A stretch of DNA of 64,000 bases from Chlorokybus atmophyticus (Eukaryota; Streptophyta; Chlorokybophyceae; Chlorokybales; Chlorokybaceae). A program made the translations under genes and the position numbers. The stretch lies in NCBI GenBank assembly GCA_009103225.1, contig RHPI01001168.1:125337-189336 (forward strand). Direction: 5' to 3'. Each line of letters starts with the position of its first letter. Within the stretch, counting starts at the first letter, position 1. The notes under the pieces were generated by a model. That model saw only the letters and a program-made list of their open reading frames with translations, searched no databases and was not told the DNA's origin. Of the stretch, positions 60,387 through 64,000 are shown in pieces.

Positions 60387-61984
60387 TCAGCTGCTGTTGC
60401 TTTTAGTCCTTTCGTCCTCATCAACCCGCTGCTGCATCTTCCTGCGCATCGCGAGCTCTTTCAGCATCAGCTCCTCGGCGGCGCGCTGGTTGACCTCTTC
60501 CTCGCTAAGTCGCCGGATGGGGAACCATGACGGGAGGGTGAAGTTGTCCAGCATGTTGGGTTGAGGTTGGCCTTCACCCACTGTGACTGAGTTACGAGTC
60601 TCGTCCGATGCAAGAAGTATTCGCCTCAGCCGCCAGGAGTTGACGGCATCCAACGCTGCGTGCGTGGCGGAACCAGCGCACGCAAGCAACAGCGCCGCGC
60701 TTATCGCCCGCCACTTACCACCTGAAAAGGGAACAGTAGCTTTTGATACTTGACAGAGTTTGTTGTATGCCGACAACAACAATAACAACTATGTATAACA
60801 ACTACGTATTAAATCACTCCTGCACGAGTGGATAGGTGAATGGCTCCATGCATGTGTGGGAAATTACCGTGTAAGGCGCCTATAAGGAGGCCCGTGCCTG
60901 CTCCGGCCAGCGCGGTCCTGGTCACGTCGTGGACGGGTCTCACCACATGCAACGCCTCGTGCGCAACTGCACGTAGAGATGGCGTGCATGCGAACACGAC
61001 AAACCATCAACATACGGGCGCGCGCGCCAGCCCACAGTCGCACATACATGCGCGCACATGCAGACACTGCCCCTCCCCCCCACCACCACCACCCCCCNNN
61101 NNNNNNNNNNNNNNNNNNNNNNNNNNNNNNNNNNNNNNNNNNNNNNNNNNNNNNNNNNNNNNNNNNNNNNNNNNNNNNNNNNNNNNNNNNNNNNNNNNNN
61201 NNNNNNCCACCTAACACACACACGCATTCATGAGCACAGGCTCTCTCACCGCAGTAGGCGCCGGCAATGATGGCGCAGTTGGCCCCCACAGCTGCAGCGT
61301 AGCCGGGGACCGATCGCGCGCTGGACAGCGCCATGAACGCGCCAGCAGCAGCACCCAACGTGCCTGACGTGGGTGGGTGCTTGCCATGTTTGTCGGACCC
61401 ACACTCAAACACAAAGACACATCAACACACAGCGACTAGCTTATGCACGCATTGTGGGAGGCTATGAGTTCAGAGAGCTGCTTTCATACTCGGTTTGGCA
61501 TGCAGCATGACCAGCAGGGTTGCATGAATGCAACTGCGAATCACAGCTGCAATCAAAGTCTGTGTGAATGCATGCTACACTGGAGGTGTGTCCCATTTAC
61601 CAAACCCACCATACTGTTATTGCTTTCCTGTCGCTTTTTTGCTCACATGATGAACTGGATTTATGTACTATTTACACAGCCCACAAGGGCGTGACACATG
61701 CAGGATGTTTTCAACAAACAGATCCTCCGTGCTGTAATGCCCACCACTGTTGTCATGTGCACCACAAGTGTATGCTGACCACCACCATCATCAACATTAT
61801 CATCATCCGCATTATTATCATCGTCAACGCCAACAATCACACACAGGGTCTGTTGTCTCTGACCAGCAGCGGCGGTTCGCTGCAGCGACAGGCGGCGCCA
61901 CTCCGGCCCGTGCAGCTCCCTCCGCCGCCTCCTCGCAGTCTCCTCGCCGCCACCGTTCCCCTCGATCCTCTCCTCCTCCTCCAT
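60387..61984 (-). CDS. Small glycine-rich multi-pass membrane protein (unknown, possibly Tim17/22/23-like)
   Basis: Exons are inferred at about 61984-61849 (MEEEERIEGNGGGEETARRR), 61380-61253 (GTLGAAAGAFMALSSARSVP and GYAAAVGANCAIIAGAYC), 60998-60875 (LRAVAHEALHVVRPVHDV and LAGAGTGLLIGALHG) and about 60722-60387 (WRAISAALLLACAGSATHAA, then a charged tail ending KSNSS). Several Gly/Ala-rich hydrophobic helices alternate with short loops, reminiscent of Tim17/22/23-type or other glycine-zipper membrane proteins, but no diagnostic motif is present. A 109-base N run lies in an intron. Phases of the first junctions were not resolved. The stop at 60387 is clear. Confidence 0.5.
61098..61206. other. 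Assembly gap, 109 N
   Basis: Undetermined bases inside an intron of the membrane-protein gene, next to a C/A-rich simple repeat. Confidence 0.99.
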
Positions 61985-62156
61985 GTCCTCCCTGTCCACC
62001 GCGCCGTCCTCCGCCACCGCCTCCTGCGTCTTAGCCAATTTTGCCCAACTCAGCTAGCACAACACGTTACGTGGATGTTGTAGAGCGGCGGCGGCGGCGG
62101 GGTTGTCGTCGTTGTTAGTCGTCGTTGGTACTGGTGGCTTCACAGCTAGCTTAAGC
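61985..62156. promoter_or_regulatory. Candidate short bidirectional promoter
   Basis: About 170 bp separate the presumed start codons of the minus-strand membrane-protein gene and the plus-strand HEAT-like gene. It includes a (GGC)n run at about 62085-62100. The inference is from spacing only. Confidence 0.35.
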
Positions 62157-64000
62157 ATGGCTGAGGCGGAGGTGCTGGTATTTGACGACAAGGATGATGA
62201 GGGCCATGCTGACTATGAGCATGACTATGAGCGCGGCTACAGGGGCGGCGACCCCAGCAGCAGCGGCTCAGACGTGAGTGTTTGCAAGAACACAGTATCA
62301 AGTATATGTGTAGGGGCATTGTCTTTCTTCACTCAGTTGCTCACGTTCACTTGGGCTAATCGATGTCGCCCTGTCTCAGGTTGTGCATGCGGTATATCCG
62401 CTTGATTGTCATTTAATGTGTACACCTGCAATGCTAGCCATGCAAGCCAGTCTATAGCACAATGTCTGATTACATACATGGCAGCACATGCGCATGCACA
62501 CGCGCAGAGGTACGCAGACTTGGATATGCGCACGTACGCACCCGCGCTTGAACGTGTGCAACCTTGTGTCTACGCGCACAAGCGCACATATATATGCCTA
62601 ACGGACGTGTGTCAGGCATACATATGTGCGCACGCACGCTGTGCAATCCACTTTGTGCTGGTGTTTTCTTCTTTGGTGCTTTGTTCATATAGGTTGTGTG
62701 TATACGGTTCAGACTCTTGTTATGGTCATGCGGACACCTATAGCTAACCACTACTGTCTTCAGCACTCCTGGGGCGGCGCCATCCCCGAGCTCGCCGATA
62801 TCCGCCGCGCTGTTTCACTCTTATCGGACGACTCCGCCGATATCCGCGCCGCGGGAGCAAAGGCACTAACGCCCGTCGCACGCACGCGTCCACGCCACTC
62901 TTGTGGCATTGTGTTGTGGTGATCTGTTGATGTGTGGGTTGTTGATTAGGTTCTGGAAGGGTTTCATCCGGCGGACGTGGCGTACAATCTGATGTGGCCT
63001 GAGATTGTGAGCGCGTTGACGCGTGGCCTCGCCGATACGGAGACCAGGTGTGTACAAGAGGCAAACGACCCGTATGCGCGCACGAACACAAGCATGTGTG
63101 CTTATGTAGCTCATTTTTTTTGCCATGTGTACAGTGCATGCCACGAATAAAGCAAACACTACTGATGCTTTTGTGTGTGCGGTTGCGGCATGGTGTGTAC
63201 ATGCACACACGGACGCACACGTGCGTACGAACACGTGTACATTATGTGTACAAGTTGGATACGTGCACGACACATACGGCGTGTATATCGATACAAACAT
63301 CAAATGCATGTACGCGTTGCACAGGTGCAACATGTGTACACATCTCAGTGAGTGTCTTGTTGTTGTAGTGAGCGTGAACAGATGCCACAATATGCAGGGA
63401 CTAATCCATCACTGCTGCAGAGTCGCAGATTTCGCTCTGCGCTACCATCTCGCCCTCTTTGACGAGCTCCTTCTCTCCTCTCCTCGCCAGGCTTGCGATA
63501 TCGTCGGGAGCCTGATCATCCGCAGCACGGCATCTGTTATCGAGGCCGGGGTTGGTCGCGATGACGCGTTTGATCAATACCCACTGAACAGCGACGTGCT
63601 TCGTGAGGTGAGGAGTGTTTGAGGGGTGTTTGTATGGTGGTGTTGTTTGTGTGGTTTTTGTGATCTCTTTGTGGTTAATGCAGTTTCGTCTCTTAGATCA
63701 CTTCCTGAGGGGGATAGCGAGACATCTGCATTACCTTCCCGAATGCCAGCAGGCTGCGTTGATGGCAATGCTGACCTCCTTGATGAGGTGCATGTTTATG
63801 CAGTAATGTTGTTGTTCAGTCTAGTTTATGCATGGTTATTTGCATACACAGACGTGCACATACACCCACATATTTGGCCACATGCAGTTATCCAGCAAGT
63901 CAAGTCGGGTGTCACACACGCACTGTGTGTGTGTACACACTGCGCGTGGGTCACACCCGCAGTCACAAGCGCATACCCATGTGCACACATGAACGCGCAT
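62157..64000 (+). CDS. HEAT-like alpha-helical protein, partial (runs off the window)
   Basis: The ATG at 62157 opens an acidic leader (MAEAEVLVFDDKDDEGHADY; exon ends 62273). Further exons: about 62764-62890 (IPELADIRRAVSLLSDDSAD and IRAAGAKALTPVA), about 62950-63047 (VLEGFHPADVAYNLMWPEIV and LTRGLADTETR), about 63377-63607 (LRYHLALFDELLLSSPRQAC and SLIIRSTASVIEAG) and from 63682 (FRLLDHFLRGIARHLHYLPE). The paired amphipathic helices and the phrase SDDSADIRAAGAKAL look like HEAT/armadillo repeats. I do not recognise the family; such proteins are usually scaffolds. The 3' end is beyond the window. Confidence 0.55.
62582..62631. repeat. Near-perfect hairpin, 18-bp arms, in an intron
   Basis: GCGCACATATATATGCCT (62582-62599) pairs with AGGCATACATATGTGCGC (62614-62631) with one mismatch. 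The loop is 14 bases. Confidence 0.88.

Overview
This window is nuclear DNA of a eukaryote. It holds a U2 spliceosomal RNA gene, genes split into many short GT-AG introns, an ATG12 gene, a Ty3/gypsy retrotransposon and a cut-and-paste DNA transposon. A carotenoid cleavage dioxygenase, a plant-type desiccation-related ferritin-like protein, a plant-like SMP-30 propeller protein and a CatSper-type flagellar cation channel together suggest a flagellated, probably photosynthetic microeukaryote (an alga). The species cannot be fixed from the sequence alone. Introns and intergenic DNA are unusually rich in GCATGC motifs, alternating purine-pyrimidine tracts (ACGC/CACA/GTGT) and short-loop inverted repeats.

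Layout. 1-2.7 kb: a palindromic island, a small acidic protein gene, and an AT-rich ~156-bp minisatellite. 2.7-10.7 kb: a decayed Ty3/gypsy element that has a 3' LTR but no 5' LTR. It is split by a 3.06-kb pogo/Tigger-like transposon inserted at a TA. 11.99-13.2 kb: a pure (CT)n tract of 1.23 kb ending at a one-base N. 13.8-17.1 kb: an LCM-family methyltransferase (minus) and U2 snRNA (plus). 17.8-18.5 kb: a second, truncated transposase copy ending at another one-base N. 20.5-25.6 kb: SMP-30-like gene (minus) and desiccation-related ferritin-like gene (plus), divergent. 27-30.3 kb: carotenoid oxygenase (plus). 31.1-32.5 kb: maleylacetoacetate isomerase (minus). 34.9-37.9 kb: DUF3754 membrane protein (plus). 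38.4-39.5 kb: ATG12 (minus). 40.5-44.8 kb: nicotinate phosphoribosyltransferase (minus). 45.8-50.9 kb: CatSper-like channel (minus). 51.5-53.0 kb: coiled-coil protein (plus). 53.0-54.8 kb: TSR3 (minus). 55.6-59.7 kb: HBS1 GTPase (plus). 60.4-62.0 kb: small glycine-rich membrane protein (minus). 62.2 kb to the window end: HEAT-like protein (plus, cut off).

The host genes are single housekeeping or physiology genes, not an operon-like system. They cover NAD salvage, tyrosine catabolism, autophagy, 18S rRNA modification, ribosome rescue, carotenoid cleavage and flagellar calcium entry. Several neighbours are divergent pairs that could share promoters. I built exon models by matching splice sites to protein families. 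For seven genes (carotenoid oxygenase, GSTZ, ATG12, HBS1, SMP-30-like, the 235-aa coiled-coil protein and the 83-aa acidic protein) the exons sum to an intact frame. In the others some junctions are unresolved and this is stated. I did not find a convincing new multi-gene system. The best leads are the nested transposons, the recurrent intronic hairpins, the CatSper-like channel with its low-complexity tails, and the assembly breaks at repeats.
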